From NCBI GenBank assembly GCA_016191165.1, contig JACPPF010000023.1:124001-188000 (forward strand): DNA of 64,000 bases, written 5' to 3'. This DNA is from Planctomycetota bacterium. Its GTDB lineage: Bacteria > Planctomycetota > Planctomycetia > Gemmatales > Gemmataceae. Below the pieces are notes generated by a model. The model saw nothing but the letters and a program-made list of their open reading frames with translations, searched no databases and was not told the origin of the DNA. Below, piece by piece: positions 24,219 to 33,865 of this stretch. Position 1 is the stretch's first letter; every line of letters starts with the position of its first letter. Position numbers and translations under genes: made by a program.

Positions 24219-27200
24219 CTATTTTTTGTTCTCCGCCACCAACTCGATGCCACAAATCACCGGCGTGAATTCGGAATTGGCGGCAATCAAACGAACTCGA
24301 AGGACATCGAGCGCGGTAACGCCCGTGAATTCCTTGACCAGCGACCGCGCCGGACCGCCGGCTTCCTTCGCGATATCGAAGTCGGTCAGCACGCGCCGGC
24401 CTTCGACCTCGACATGAAAACGGCGTTTGCCCGCGGGCATCCCGTCCGGCTCGGCGAAATACAGCTTGACGGTGTAAGCCTGCGGCCTGGTCATCTTGCC
24501 GAGGCTGATGCAGATCTCGCCCGCGCCTTTCATGCCGGAAGAAGTCACCCAGGCGTAGGCGCCGTCGATGGCGGAGGAGTGGCGGCGGAAGAAGGCGGGC
24601 TTGGCGGGGGTCGTCGTCACCTTGATGGCGGGCGAAATCCCGCCGACGCTGGGATATTCCAGCCAGAGCGTGCCATTGTCAACCTTGCGATCGCCGGCGG
24701 CGCCGAGGTTCAACCCCAGGCGCCGGATCGATCCCTTGACGTCCTTGCTGCCGAACGAAGTCCACATCTCGGCGTCGGGCATATGAATGAGGCCAATGGA
24801 CGATTGGTTTTGATAGGCGCAGGTGCAGGTGCGCGTGTATTCAGGCGCGGTCAGGACGCCGCCGGCGACGATCAGGTTGTTGGTGCAGCTGGAGCGAAAT
24901 CCGCCGAAGTTACCCGTGCCGCTGTCGTTGCACAAATCGAAATACCCCGCAGCCCCGGAGCGAAAGGTCATCAGATGTTCGGAGGCGGCCGGCGTGTTGC
25001 ACCCATAGTTGCGCGTCCATTTCCAGGGCACCGCTTCCCCGGTCAGCGGGTCCTTGCGCATCTTGAGCGCTCCGGTGAGCAGGTCGCAAGCGCCCTGGCC
25101 TTGCAGCACGGTATCGCCGTGAATCATGCCAGGCCCCGTGTAGGATTTGTTGAACCAGATCTCACCGCCATCGCGTGCCCGATAGGCGCGCATTCCCTTC
25201 GGTTCGTCAAATAGCGAATCGCGCGCAACCCGGCCGGCCTCGATCAGCACGTCATGCTTTTCCGAATAGCTCAGCCAGGTGCCAAACACATCGGCATCGG
25301 TGGTCCAAAGTTGCTTGCCGGTCTTGAGATCAAAGGCCGTCAGATGGGCAGCTGGCACTTCATCATCTTCTTTTTTCAGGCGCGCGATTTGATGCCCGGA
25401 GAGCCGATCGATGGCATAGAGTCTACCGCCCCCGACGCAGATCGCGTTGTGGCGGAAGGAATGCTTGGCCGTCGCGGTCCACAACACCTTGCCGGTGCGA
25501 CGATCCAGAACGACCAGGCGCCGACTGCCTGACATGTTGTCGCTGTTGCCCTTGAAGGCCTTGAGGAGCTTGGAGATTGCCGATTCCTTCGCGGCCTTTT
25601 TGTCGGATGTCTTGTCGTCCTTGTTTTTGTCCTTGGGATCTTCATCGTCGCCGGTAAAACCTTTCTTCAAGGCCGGCGGCGCGAATTTCGGATCGAAGAG
25701 CGGGTCGGCGCCGCCGATCAAGTAATCGCCGACCACGTTGAGATAGCCCCACGGCGTCGGCTCCTTGGTATTGGGGAGCGTGTAGAAAGCAATCTTTTTG
25801 CCCGTCTCCGGATCGAGACGAACGCACTGGCTTTGGTACGCGACGTAGATGCCTTCGGGCGTCGAGACGAAATTCGTCCCCGCGGCATTGGCGCCGGGTT
25901 GATGCGCGACGTTGTTGTAGAAGCGCCCCACCCCGGGCAGCTTTGTTTCCCAGAGGAGCCGGCCCGTGTAGATATCGATCGCGCGCATCAGATCAACGCC
26001 CTCGATAATCATCCGGCCATCGACGACCTGCGGTTGGGGGCCATGCCCGTGACGCGGCAAGATAACGTCGTGAGAAGGTCCGCCGAACCAGAGGACGCCC
26101 ATCGGCGCCTTGACGCGCACGTCGCGCGAGACGCGCGTGTTGGCGGCATCGGCGTGCTCGTGGGTCCAGTTGGCGGACCCAGGCAGCGCGCCGGTGCGAA
26201 CGAGAACCACCGATTTCTCATACTCGCCCACGCGCGCGCTGGTCAACTTGCTGTCGGCAAGGCGGGTCAACATCTTGACGGTGCGATCCGGCGCATCGAG
26301 AAAATGCGCGGACCCGCCAAAGGGGCGCAGGCTTTGATAGGCCTTGACCAGCGACTTTTCCTCCACGGCGTCCGCCTCCGGAAAGATCATCACGCTGGCA
26401 AAGTAGGGAGGAAGTTGTACTAGCTCCGCCGTGCCGGGCACGATGGCGATGCGCGGACCATAAAGACCGGTGGCGGTCCACCGACTTCGGAACGATTGCA
26501 CTTTCTTGGCGTCCGCCTCGACGACGATGACGTGCAGATCGCTCTGGCGGGCCAGGGCCTCGACGAGCTGGCCATCCCCCACGCCCCAGACGACCGCATA
26601 GCCTGCCCGTGTCTTGGCAGCCGTGAGGATATCTTCGACGCGCGATTTCACGGCCGGAGCAATTTGCGAGAACGGTATTTTGGGCAATGCGTTGACCATC
26701 GGCGTCTTGCGCTCGCCGCCGAAGCAATAGATACCGCCTTCGCGTGTCACGGCAAACAAGCGATCATCCGCGGCAATCAGGCGTGCCACCGTGCCCGGGA
26801 CATCGAGTTCGCCGGCCTGAGTGAACTGCTTCGCGCCCGCATCCCAATCAAGCATCGTGACGCGGTTGGGCGCGCCGAGGTAGAGCCGATTGCCGGCCAG
26901 CATCATCGTTTCGACGTCCACGCCCTTGGCAACCGCGAGTTCCGGCATGGTCCAGCGCGTGACTTTGGTTTTCTTGCCCTTGGCGTCCTTGGCGAAGCCT
27001 TTTTGGATCTCGGCATTTTCCAGATCGAGCGCGCGGCACGCGCCTTTGTCGCACGTGAAGACGGTATGCTCGGTCAACACGAATTGCGTGCCGATGCTGT
27101 TGAGGAATTTTTCGGCTTCCAGATCGAAGACGGCGCCGCCGTTGAAGAAGGCGGTGCCGATGGCGGCGACTTCCGAGCCGCCGCCGCGTTTGCCATTCTC

Positions 27201-28007
27201 GGCCAGTTGATAGCGCAGCATCTTGCCCGTTTTGCGGTCGAAGCAGGCGGGAATCGAGCGTCCACCCGGGATCAACAGTCGATCCCCAATGGCGACGAGC
27301 GGTCCTTGCGGCGCGACGCCGGCGAACGAATCGCTGTTGTGTGGTTGCTTCATGTACACCGAGCCGTCGCCGTCGTTGGTCCAGACCGCCTTGCCGGTGT
27401 CGGCATCGACCGCATGAATGAAGATGCCCATGAACGGCCAGATGCTGGCCGCGAAATAAACGTTGCCGTCGGCGAGCACTGGCGCCCCGCGCGCCGGCCA
27501 GGTGGAAATCAGACGATCATTGCCCAGGATCTTGCGATCGCCCGGTCCGCCGCGGAATCGCCATAGCAGCTTGCCGGTCTCGGCCTTCAGACAATAGAGA
27601 TAACCATCGTCGGAGACGAAATAGAGCCTGTCCTTGCCCAGTGCCGGCGCGAAGCGGATTGGACCGTCGGCGAAGAAGGTCCATTTTTCGTCACCGGTGC
27701 GGGTGTCCAGCGCTCGCACCGCGTCATAGCGCGATGAATTGAAATAGATGGTCTGGCCGCCGACCACGGGCTCGCGCGCGATGTCAAATTGCATCTTCGC
27801 CTGATCGGGCCAGGCCGTCGCCGTTGAGCGATATTGCCGGCTCCATTGCAAATGGAGCTTCTTCGGCAACGTGTGCGGACTGGCGCCGCTGCGGTTGGCG
27901 TCATGGCGCCACATCGGCCAATCCGCGGCGTCGACGGTACCGCTCAGTCCGGTTAGAACGATCAGTGAAAAGCTGACGGTCAGGCGGAATTGCATGGAGA
28001 AAGCCAT
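24219..28007 (-). CDS. Secreted PQQ-type beta-propeller protein with internal methyltransferase-like and C-terminal malectin-like domains
   Basis: A 1262-residue exported protein. The signal peptide ends at TVDAADW. Residues about 30-450 hold PQQ/WD-like propeller blades (GDEKWTFFADGPIRFAPALG, TGKLLWRFRGG, DADTGKAVWTNDGD). About 455-590 reads like a Rossmann methyltransferase (YAVVWGVGDGQLVEALARQS, then LHVIVVEADAKKVQSFRSRW). A second propeller follows (YTGRLLWETKLPG, LDRRTGKVLWTATAKHSF, FDLKTGKQLWTTDADVFG), interrupted by a Lys/Asp linker (DEDPKDKNKDDKTSDKKAAK). The last 150 residues resemble a malectin-like carbohydrate module (YTVKLYFAEPDGM, RRFHVEVEGRRVLTDFDIA). Function is unknown; surface carbohydrate binding is plausible. 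Monocistronic by layout. Confidence 0.8.
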   Translation of the reverse strand: MAFSMQFRLTVSFSLIVLTGLSGTVDAADWPMWRHDANRSGASPHTLPKKLHLQWSRQYRSTATAWPDQAKMQFDIAREPVVGGQTIYFNSSRYDAVRALDTRTGDEKWTFFADGPIRFAPALGKDRLYFVSDDGYLYCLKAETGKLLWRFRGGPGDRKILGNDRLISTWPARGAPVLADGNVYFAASIWPFMGIFIHAVDADTGKAVWTNDGDGSVYMKQPHNSDSFAGVAPQGPLVAIGDRLLIPGGRSIPACFDRKTGKMLRYQLAENGKRGGGSEVAAIGTAFFNGGAVFDLEAEKFLNSIGTQFVLTEHTVFTCDKGACRALDLENAEIQKGFAKDAKGKKTKVTRWTMPELAVAKGVDVETMMLAGNRLYLGAPNRVTMLDWDAGAKQFTQAGELDVPGTVARLIAADDRLFAVTREGGIYCFGGERKTPMVNALPKIPFSQIAPAVKSRVEDILTAAKTRAGYAVVWGVGDGQLVEALARQSDLHVIVVEADAKKVQSFRSRWTATGLYGPRIAIVPGTAELVQLPPYFASVMIFPEADAVEEKSLVKAYQSLRPFGGSAHFLDAPDRTVKMLTRLADSKLTSARVGEYEKSVVLVRTGALPGSANWTHEHADAANTRVSRDVRVKAPMGVLWFGGPSHDVILPRHGHGPQPQVVDGRMIIEGVDLMRAIDIYTGRLLWETKLPGVGRFYNNVAHQPGANAAGTNFVSTPEGIYVAYQSQCVRLDPETGKKIAFYTLPNTKEPTPWGYLNVVGDYLIGGADPLFDPKFAPPALKKGFTGDDEDPKDKNKDDKTSDKKAAKESAISKLLKAFKGNSDNMSGSRRLVVLDRRTGKVLWTATAKHSFRHNAICVGGGRLYAIDRLSGHQIARLKKEDDEVPAAHLTAFDLKTGKQLWTTDADVFGTWLSYSEKHDVLIEAGRVARDSLFDEPKGMRAYRARDGGEIWFNKSYTGPGMIHGDTVLQGQGACDLLTGALKMRKDPLTGEAVPWKWTRNYGCNTPAASEHLMTFRSGAAGYFDLCNDSGTGNFGGFRSSCTNNLIVAGGVLTAPEYTRTCTCAYQNQSSIGLIHMPDAEMWTSFGSKDVKGSIRRLGLNLGAAGDRKVDNGTLWLEYPSVGGISPAIKVTTTPAKPAFFRRHSSAIDGAYAWVTSSGMKGAGEICISLGKMTRPQAYTVKLYFAEPDGMPAGKRRFHVEVEGRRVLTDFDIAKEAGGPARSLVKEFTGVTALDVLRVRLIAANSEFTPVICGIELVAENKK

Positions 28008-28322
28008 CGGAAGGAGGAAATTTGCGAAGTCGCTACAGGCAGGTATCGTAATATTAGGTTAATCGGGCTGGTTCGATATTGCAATGAAATCTTTGCGAAG
28101 TTTTTCACATTACTTGCGCCCCAACTCCGAGCACGTAAACGTTTGCCAAGAACATTGGCCAACTTTGGGACGCGCGATGTTTTTTTTGCGTGCCCCTGGG
28201 TCTCGGTTCACAGGAAGCCTCAATCCCGGCGTTGCCGGTCCTCAGCAGGCGTTGACGCAACCTGTTCGTAAAGAAGGAGTTGCCCCCTTTCCCGGGAGAG
28301 GAGATAACCTACCGTTGCGAAA
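28008..28322. other. Intergenic region, 315 bases, no gene seen
   Basis: AT-richer than its surroundings. Two direct copies of TTTGCGAAGT (28020s and 28090s) and a small hairpin CAGGCGTTGACGCAACCTG near 28244-28262 are visible. A promoter for the propeller gene (minus strand) is expected here, but none is clear. Confidence 0.4.
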
Positions 28323-29354
28323 TTAACACCACATCCGTTTGTCCACCACGTTCAACAATGGTTCACCGGCCACGAAGCGGCGCAGGTTGTCGAGCAGCGT
28401 TTGCAGGTGCCGTTCCGGCACGCGCGGCGACGCGGCGGCGCAGTGCGGCGTGATGATCACGTTCTCCATGCGCCAGAGCGGATGCCCGCCGGGCAACGGC
28501 TCGATCTCGAATACATCCAATCCCGCGCCGGCGATTTCACCCGCTTGCAACGCGGCGGTCAGGTCGGCCAGATCGACGATCACGCCGCGGCCCACGTTGA
28601 TGAGGTATGCGGACTTTTTCATTTGCCGAATGCGCGCGCGATTGAAAAGCTTGTACGTCTCCGGCGTATGCGGAGCGGCGATAACGACGAAGTCGGCCTG
28701 GGCCAAAACGTCAGCGAGCTGGTCGGGGCCAAAAGTTGCAATTGGCAACGACGACGCGCCTCCGTCGCTTACGCTTCCGGCTCGTAGGTCGTTGCCGCGC
28801 GGGTCAACGCCAAGCACGCGCATGCCGAAGGCGAGGCCGCGTCGTGCCGTCTCGGCGCCGATGCCGCCCAGGCCGATGACGGCGAGGGTGCAGTCGGCGA
28901 GCGTGATGGCGGCACAATCGGACGGATGCACCTCGCCCGGACCGCCGTAGCCCGGCAGCTCCCCGGGCGGCCGACCCAGCATGTGCCATACGCCTTGCGT
29001 CTGTTGCCTCAGATAGATGTGGAAGTTCTTCGCGAAACATAGGATAAACCCGAACACGTGATCCGCGATGACATCGCTGAAAATGCCGCGCATGTTGGTG
29101 ACGATGACCGGCGACGCGGTCAGCTCGGGGAAGAGATACTTCTCCATGCTCGCCGTCGGCGATTGAGCCCAGCGCAACCGCGTGGCCGCCTTCAGCAAGG
29201 CGGGCGTGAGATAGCCGAAGAGGGCGTCGGCATCCACGATCTCGGCGGCGGCGTGTTGTTCATCGCGGGTGTTGACGACCTGCATCGGCGCCGCGGCGGC
29301 GACGACCTTCGTCAAGCGTTCAACGGAAACAGGCGGGGAAAGTACGAGTTTCAT
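28323..29354 (-). CDS. D-2-hydroxyacid dehydrogenase (NAD-dependent)
   Basis: A 343-residue enzyme of the D-isomer specific 2-hydroxyacid dehydrogenase family, which reduces 2-keto acids with NAD(P)H. The Rossmann motif is GLGGIGAETARRGLAFGMRV. The catalytic Arg/Glu/His set is visible in INVGRGVIVD (Arg), DVFEIEPLPGGHPLW (Glu) and VIITPHCAAAS (His). The N-terminal catalytic segment includes MRGIFSDVIADHVFGFILCF. Substrate is not predictable. Between the dinucleotide-binding Asp (VDPRG) and SSLPIATFGP an extra stretch NDLRAGSVSDGGA is encoded by an in-frame palindrome (28746-28794). The insert lies next to the NAD site and may sit in a loop. Confidence 0.88.
   Translation of the reverse strand: MKLVLSPPVSVERLTKVVAAAAPMQVVNTRDEQHAAAEIVDADALFGYLTPALLKAATRLRWAQSPTASMEKYLFPELTASPVIVTNMRGIFSDVIADHVFGFILCFAKNFHIYLRQQTQGVWHMLGRPPGELPGYGGPGEVHPSDCAAITLADCTLAVIGLGGIGAETARRGLAFGMRVLGVDPRGNDLRAGSVSDGGASSLPIATFGPDQLADVLAQADFVVIAAPHTPETYKLFNRARIRQMKKSAYLINVGRGVIVDLADLTAALQAGEIAGAGLDVFEIEPLPGGHPLWRMENVIITPHCAAASPRVPERHLQTLLDNLRRFVAGEPLLNVVDKRMWC
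28746..28794. repeat. Palindromic repeat inserted in frame in the dehydrogenase gene
   Basis: Outer arms CAACGAC/GTCGTTG with an inner TCCGTCGCTTACGCTTCCGG segment, the same family as the palindrome at 3414-3457. It lengthens the protein by about 13 codons and does not break the frame. Confidence 0.7.
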
Positions 29355-29414
29355 GGATGTTCCTGAAGCCCGGTGGCGAGCGGAGCGAGCCTCCGGGATA
29401 GTGTCCGGTTTAAT

Positions 29415-29443
29415 CCCAGGGATTCGCTTGGCTCACCCCTGGG
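29415..29443. repeat. Palindrome of the CCCAGGGGT family, copy 2
   Basis: CCCAGGGATTCGCTTGGC and CACCCCTGGG arms. It sits between the divergent dehydrogenase and cyclase genes, 15 bases upstream of the cyclase start. Confidence 0.75.
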
Positions 29444-29457
29444 CGTGCGTTGCCCCC

Positions 29458-31092
29458 ATGCAGAAGCCCAACGCCAGTTATGTGGTCAGCCCGCGCGACG
29501 CGTCGCGTTCGGGTGCGCGCGCCGTGTTCGCCGCGCTGGCGAAGCGTTTTCCAATCCTCGGACTTTTCGGCGCGATCTTCCTTTCCAATATTGCGGGCAG
29601 CTTCTTCAACTTTAACTACAACAAGTTACTCATTGTCAGCAACCTTCACGAAAACCAGCAAGACGCCTTCTGGCTTATCGCCGCGCCGATTTACAACGTG
29701 CTGGCCTATGGGCTGTGCCTGTGTTTGATGTTGTATTTGATCTGGCCCATACGTCCCTGCCTGCGCAACCTTCGCACAGGCAAGACGGTTGATCCAAATC
29801 TCCTGAGGTTCTGCCAGCGCCGGCTCATCAACCTGCCGATCATTCAGCTGATCGTCAACACGCTCGGCTGGGCGCCCGGGGCCGTCTTTTTCCCGTGGAT
29901 CGTGCTGGGTTTCGGGGGCCCGGATTCGCCGAAGTCGGCGCAGTGGATCTGGTCGCAATTCGCGGTTTCGTTTCTGGTCTCGACGGTGTTCACCACGGTG
30001 CAGACGTTTTTCATCCTGCAATCGTTCCTGACGGCGTACCTGTACCCGGAGTTTTTCAAGGACACTCGCCCCGAGGACGTGCCGGGGGCAATCTCGGTCC
30101 CGTTCACGGCGCGCCTGTTGATGATGTGGTTTGCCGTCGCGGTGATGCCGTTGATCGCGCTGCTGGCCGTGACGTTGAACTTCATGTCCGATACGCAGTG
30201 GTTCGCGATCGGCCTGGTTGCGATCAGCGCCGTGTCGGGCGGGGGCATTTTTCGGCTCGTGGGCCGCGATCTATGGCGCTGGATGCACTTACAAACCGTG
30301 GCGACGGGTGCGATTGCCGGGGGGGATTTCGCGATCCGCATCGACGACCCGCGCCCGGACGAATGGGGCCGACTGACCAACCACTTCAACGACATGGCCA
30401 GTTCGCTCAGCCAGGCCTGGGAATCGCACGAGACGCTGGGCCAACTCGTCAGTCCCGAGGTGCGCGACCAGATTTTGCGCCAGATGACGGGCTTCGAGGT
30501 TCGCTTGCAAGAGATCACGGTTGTGTTTGTCGATATCCGGGGCTTCACGCCGCGCTGCGCCGGCGCCGCACCGGAACGCATCGGCGCGCTGCTCAACCGC
30601 TTCTTGACCCTGACGCTGCAATCGATCGAGGGAAAAGGCGGGTACGTCAACAAATTTCTGGGCGATGGCGTCATGGCCCTCTTCGGCGCCACCCACCAAC
30701 AGGACGATCACGCCGACCTGGCCCTGGCCTCGGCACGCGAACTTCTGACAAGACTCTGCGCTCTTAACGCCGACCTCGCGCTGCAAGGCGAAGCGCCGCT
30801 CATTGTCGGCATCGGCATCCACACCGGGCCGGCCCTGGTTGGCTGCTTTGGCGCGACCGTGCAAGGCACGAACGGCAAGCCGCTCATGCGCCGCGAGTTC
30901 ACCGCCATCGGCGAAACCGTCAATCTGGGGCAACGCATCGAGCAACTGACGAAAAAATGCGGCGGGCCAATCCTGCTGACCGAAGGCACGCGGGCCCGCA
31001 TGTCAGCCGAATGGGTTCTCGATTGCCTGGGACCGCAGGATTTGCCAGGCGCGCCAGAGCCGATAGTCGTCTACAAGGCGGCGGCGGGATAG
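29458..31092 (+). CDS. Membrane-bound class III adenylate/guanylate cyclase with HAMP-like linker
   Basis: A 544-residue signalling enzyme. The N-terminal half has about six membrane segments (FPILGLFGAIFLSNIAGSFF; YNVLAYGLCLCLMLYLI; LLMMWFAVAVMPLIALLAVT; IGLVAISAVSGGGIFRLV). A HAMP-like helix RPDEWGRLTNHFNDMASSLS follows, then the cyclase catalytic domain. Metal-binding Asp residues are in VVFVDIRGFTPR and FLGDGVMALFG. The purine-binding Lys is in YVNKFLGDG. The transition-state Asn and Arg are in IGETVNLGQRIEQL. Where many cyclases have GD before VN, this has GE. It resembles CHASE/MASE-type planctomycete cyclases producing cAMP. The start at 29458 is the first ATG after the palindrome; the ribosome site is weak. 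Confidence 0.88.
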   Translation: MQKPNASYVVSPRDASRSGARAVFAALAKRFPILGLFGAIFLSNIAGSFFNFNYNKLLIVSNLHENQQDAFWLIAAPIYNVLAYGLCLCLMLYLIWPIRPCLRNLRTGKTVDPNLLRFCQRRLINLPIIQLIVNTLGWAPGAVFFPWIVLGFGGPDSPKSAQWIWSQFAVSFLVSTVFTTVQTFFILQSFLTAYLYPEFFKDTRPEDVPGAISVPFTARLLMMWFAVAVMPLIALLAVTLNFMSDTQWFAIGLVAISAVSGGGIFRLVGRDLWRWMHLQTVATGAIAGGDFAIRIDDPRPDEWGRLTNHFNDMASSLSQAWESHETLGQLVSPEVRDQILRQMTGFEVRLQEITVVFVDIRGFTPRCAGAAPERIGALLNRFLTLTLQSIEGKGGYVNKFLGDGVMALFGATHQQDDHADLALASARELLTRLCALNADLALQGEAPLIVGIGIHTGPALVGCFGATVQGTNGKPLMRREFTAIGETVNLGQRIEQLTKKCGGPILLTEGTRARMSAEWVLDCLGPQDLPGAPEPIVVYKAAAG

Positions 31093-31097
31093 AATTC

Positions 31098-31133
31098 GTT
31101 TAGCGCCCGCAAGCCGTCGCGCGGGCGCTAAAC
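31098..31133. repeat. Palindromic repeat (GTTTAGC family), copy 2
   Basis: GTTTAGCGCCCGC and GCGGGCGCTAAAC arms form a near-perfect 13-bp stem. It lies between the cyclase gene and mtaB, 5 bases past the cyclase stop. Confidence 0.85.
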
Positions 31134-31151
31134 GAGGAAAGGGACGTACCC

Positions 31152-32459
31152 ATGCCAACCTGCCGGCTGGTCACGCTTGGCTGCAAGGTGAATCAGTACG
31201 AAACCCAGTACGTCAAGGAAGCGCTCGAGATCAACGGCTATCGCGAGGCAGCGGACGGGGAACGCGCGGACCTGTGCATTGTCAACACTTGCACCGTCAC
31301 CGGCGAAGGGGACGCCAAGAGCCGAACTGCCGTGCGCCGTCTGAATCAGCACAATCCCGACGCCCGAATTGTCGTGATGGGCTGCTATGCGACGCGCGAT
31401 CCGGCTGCCGTCGCGAATCTCCCGGGCGTCGTGCGCGTTGTCACCGACAAAGCCAGTCTCGCTGACGATTTGCGCGACTTTGGCGTCGAGACGCTGCCCG
31501 CCGGGATCACACGCTTCGACGATCATCAGCGCGCCTTTGTCAAGGTGCAGGATGGTTGCTTGCTCAACTGTACCTATTGCATCATCCCCTCCGTGCGGCC
31601 GAGTTTGCGAAGCCGATCCATCGACGCCATCAGCGCGGAAGTGTCCGACCTGGTGGCATCCGGGTATCACGAAATCGTCTTGACCGGCGTGCATCTTGGT
31701 CATTACGGCCTCGACGCGAGCAAGGGGAAACCCAAGGCCGAGTGGCGCCGGCTGTGGCATCTGCTTGACGGGCTGGACCGGTTGCCCGGCGATTTCCGCG
31801 TGCGTCTGAGTAGCCTCGAGGCAGCCGAGGCACGCGACGATCTCGTGCGTGCCATGAGCAGGTCGCATCGAGTCGTGCCGCACCTTCACCTGTGCCTGCA
31901 AAGCGGCTCGGACCGTATCCTGCTTGCCATGAAACGGCGGTACACCTCCGGCAGTTTCTTGCGACGCGTGGAGCGTTTGAAGCAAGCGCTCGACGCGCCA
32001 GCGTTCACCACCGACGTGATCGTCGGCTTCCCGGGGGAGACCGATGCCGACTTCGAGGCCACGTTGAACATTTCCCGCGAGGTAGGTTTCGCCAAGATCC
32101 ATATTTTTTCTTATAGCCCGCGCGCTGGCACGCCGGCCGCCCGATTGCCTGGTGCGGTCCCGCCTGCAATCATGAAGGAGCGCTGCGAACGTTTGCGCGC
32201 CGTTGAAAGGGCGACTGCAACGGCATACCGTGAAAGCATGCTTGGCCGGAATTTGGACGTGCTCGTCGAGGGCGCCGACCCGCGTCGGGCCGACCATGCG
32301 CAGGGTACGTCGTGCCGTTACGTGCCGGTGTCCTTTCGGGGGCACGCTCCCGCATTGATGCGAACGCTCGTCACGGTCCGCGCAACGCGCGTTGAAGGCG
32401 ACCTGATCCTGGGCGAGCCGGTCGCGGACGTTTTGAACACGCGAGTTTCGCTTTTGTGA
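31152..32459 (+). CDS. mtaB: tRNA (t6A37) C2-methylthiotransferase MtaB-like
   Basis: Radical-SAM enzyme of the MiaB/MtaB family that adds a methylthio group to t6A at position 37 of ANN-decoding tRNAs. At 435 residues it has the N-terminal MTTase domain with the auxiliary-cluster Cys residues (LGCKVNQYE, VNTCTVTGEGD, VMGCYATRD). The SAM [4Fe-4S] motif is CxxxCxxC in GCLLNCTYCIIPSVRP. TDVIVGFPGETDADFEAT and the C-terminal TRAM-like segment complete it. The KVNQYE phrase points to MtaB rather than MiaB or RimO. It is followed 21 bases later by hisS, so two tRNA-function genes may share a transcript. Confidence 0.9.
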   Translation: MPTCRLVTLGCKVNQYETQYVKEALEINGYREAADGERADLCIVNTCTVTGEGDAKSRTAVRRLNQHNPDARIVVMGCYATRDPAAVANLPGVVRVVTDKASLADDLRDFGVETLPAGITRFDDHQRAFVKVQDGCLLNCTYCIIPSVRPSLRSRSIDAISAEVSDLVASGYHEIVLTGVHLGHYGLDASKGKPKAEWRRLWHLLDGLDRLPGDFRVRLSSLEAAEARDDLVRAMSRSHRVVPHLHLCLQSGSDRILLAMKRRYTSGSFLRRVERLKQALDAPAFTTDVIVGFPGETDADFEATLNISREVGFAKIHIFSYSPRAGTPAARLPGAVPPAIMKERCERLRAVERATATAYRESMLGRNLDVLVEGADPRRADHAQGTSCRYVPVSFRGHAPALMRTLVTVRATRVEGDLILGEPVADVLNTRVSLL

Positions 32460-32480
32460 AAAAACCCGACGAGCCCCATT

Positions 32481-33812
32481 ATGAGCAACCTGATCGAGCC
32501 ACGAACGTTGAAGGGCTTCCGCGACTACTTGCCGGAATTGATGATCCCGCGCGAATGGATGCTCGAACAGGCACGGCGCGTCTATCGCGGCTACGGATTC
32601 GCGCCGATCGATACGCCGGCCCTGGAGTACGCAGAAATCCTCCTGGGCAAAGGCGGCGAGGAATCGGACAAACAGCTTTACCGATTCCTGCACGATCGCC
32701 ATGACGTCGCCCTGCGTTTCGATCTCACCGTGCCGTTCGCGCGGTTTGCGGCCCAGCACATCAACCTCCTCGGAACTCCCTTCAAACGCTATCACATGGG
32801 CCCGGTCTGGCGCGGCGAGAATACCCAGAAGGGCCGCTACCGCGAGTTCTGGCAGTGCGATTTCGACACCATCGGCACCACCTCCAACGCGGCCGACATC
32901 GAGGCGGCGCTCGTCATTCACGACCTCATGCGCGGGTTGAACCTCGATCGCTTTGTCATCCACGTCAACAATCGGCTCGTCCTCAACGGCTTGCTCGAAG
33001 AACTCGGCCTGGCGGGACAAACCGCGCTGGTGCTACGCTGTCTCGACAAGCTCGGCAAAGTGCCCCGGGAGAATGTGCAAAGGGAGATGGCCGAGCGCGC
33101 GGGCGCGACGATGGCGCAAACGGACCGGCTGCTCGATTTCGTGCAAACGACCGGATCGAAAGCGGACGTCCTCGGTCGCTTGAAGGCGGAGTTCGGCACC
33201 AACGCGAAGGCGGCCGACGGCATCCAGCGCCTCGAAGAGTTGCTGACCGCGGCAACGACCGCCGGCATCCCCGACGGCATGATCGTGCTCGATCTCTCCA
33301 TCGCGCGCGGGCTGGATTACTACACCGGCACCGTATACGAAACTTTTCTTACTGACCTGCCCAAAATCGGCAGCGTCTGCTCCGGCGGGCGCTACGACAA
33401 CCTCGCGGGGCTTTACACGAAGCAAGCGCTGCCCGGCGTCGGCGCCTCGCTGGGTCTCGACCGATTGCTCGCCGCCCTGGAGGAGTTGAAACTGCTCAAC
33501 AGCAGTGCGACGCCGGCCCCGGTGTTCATCGTGCAATTCACGGCCGAACGCATCGGCGACTATCAGCGTATGGCACGCGCACTTCGAGCCGTCGGCATCG
33601 GAGCGGAGGTTTTCCCGGACGCCAAGAAACTAGGCCAGCAGTTTCAATATGCGGAGAAACGCGGGCACAAGATCGCCCTCATCGCCGGCCCGGACGATTT
33701 CACCGCGGGGACATGGAACGTCAAGGATCTGGCAAAACGCGCGGAACGCAAGGGCGTACCGGAAGGGGACGTGGCGGCGCTGGTGCGCGAAATGCTCGTC
33801 GGCCCCGTTTAG
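32481..33812 (+). CDS. hisS: Histidyl-tRNA synthetase
   Basis: Class II aminoacyl-tRNA synthetase that charges tRNA-His, 443 residues. Motif 1 region is LKGFRDYLPELM. Motif 2 is YHMGPVWRGENTQKGRYREF. The histidine-specific loops are RGLDYYTGTVYE and GGRYDNLAG. Motif 3 is GVGASLGLDRLLAAL. The anticodon-binding domain occupies the last 100 residues (PVFIVQFTAE..., YAEKRGHKIALIAGPDDFTA). The stop codon is TAG inside the arm of a palindrome. The cognate tRNA is at 1631-1705, about 31 kb away, not linked as an operon. Confidence 0.95.
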   Translation: MSNLIEPRTLKGFRDYLPELMIPREWMLEQARRVYRGYGFAPIDTPALEYAEILLGKGGEESDKQLYRFLHDRHDVALRFDLTVPFARFAAQHINLLGTPFKRYHMGPVWRGENTQKGRYREFWQCDFDTIGTTSNAADIEAALVIHDLMRGLNLDRFVIHVNNRLVLNGLLEELGLAGQTALVLRCLDKLGKVPRENVQREMAERAGATMAQTDRLLDFVQTTGSKADVLGRLKAEFGTNAKAADGIQRLEELLTAATTAGIPDGMIVLDLSIARGLDYYTGTVYETFLTDLPKIGSVCSGGRYDNLAGLYTKQALPGVGASLGLDRLLAALEELKLLNSSATPAPVFIVQFTAERIGDYQRMARALRAVGIGAEVFPDAKKLGQQFQYAEKRGHKIALIAGPDDFTAGTWNVKDLAKRAERKGVPEGDVAALVREMLVGPV

Positions 33813-33843
33813 CGCCCGCATGGCGCCACGCGAGCGCTAAACG
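33806..33843. repeat. Palindromic repeat (GTTTAGC family), copy 3
   Basis: CGTTTAGCGCCCGC and GCGAGCGCTAAACG arms. The first arm provides the TAG stop codon of hisS (33810-33812), as copy 1 does for the fadJ-like gene. Confidence 0.85.
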
Positions 33844-33865
33844 TAAAGACAACACCCGAATTCCA

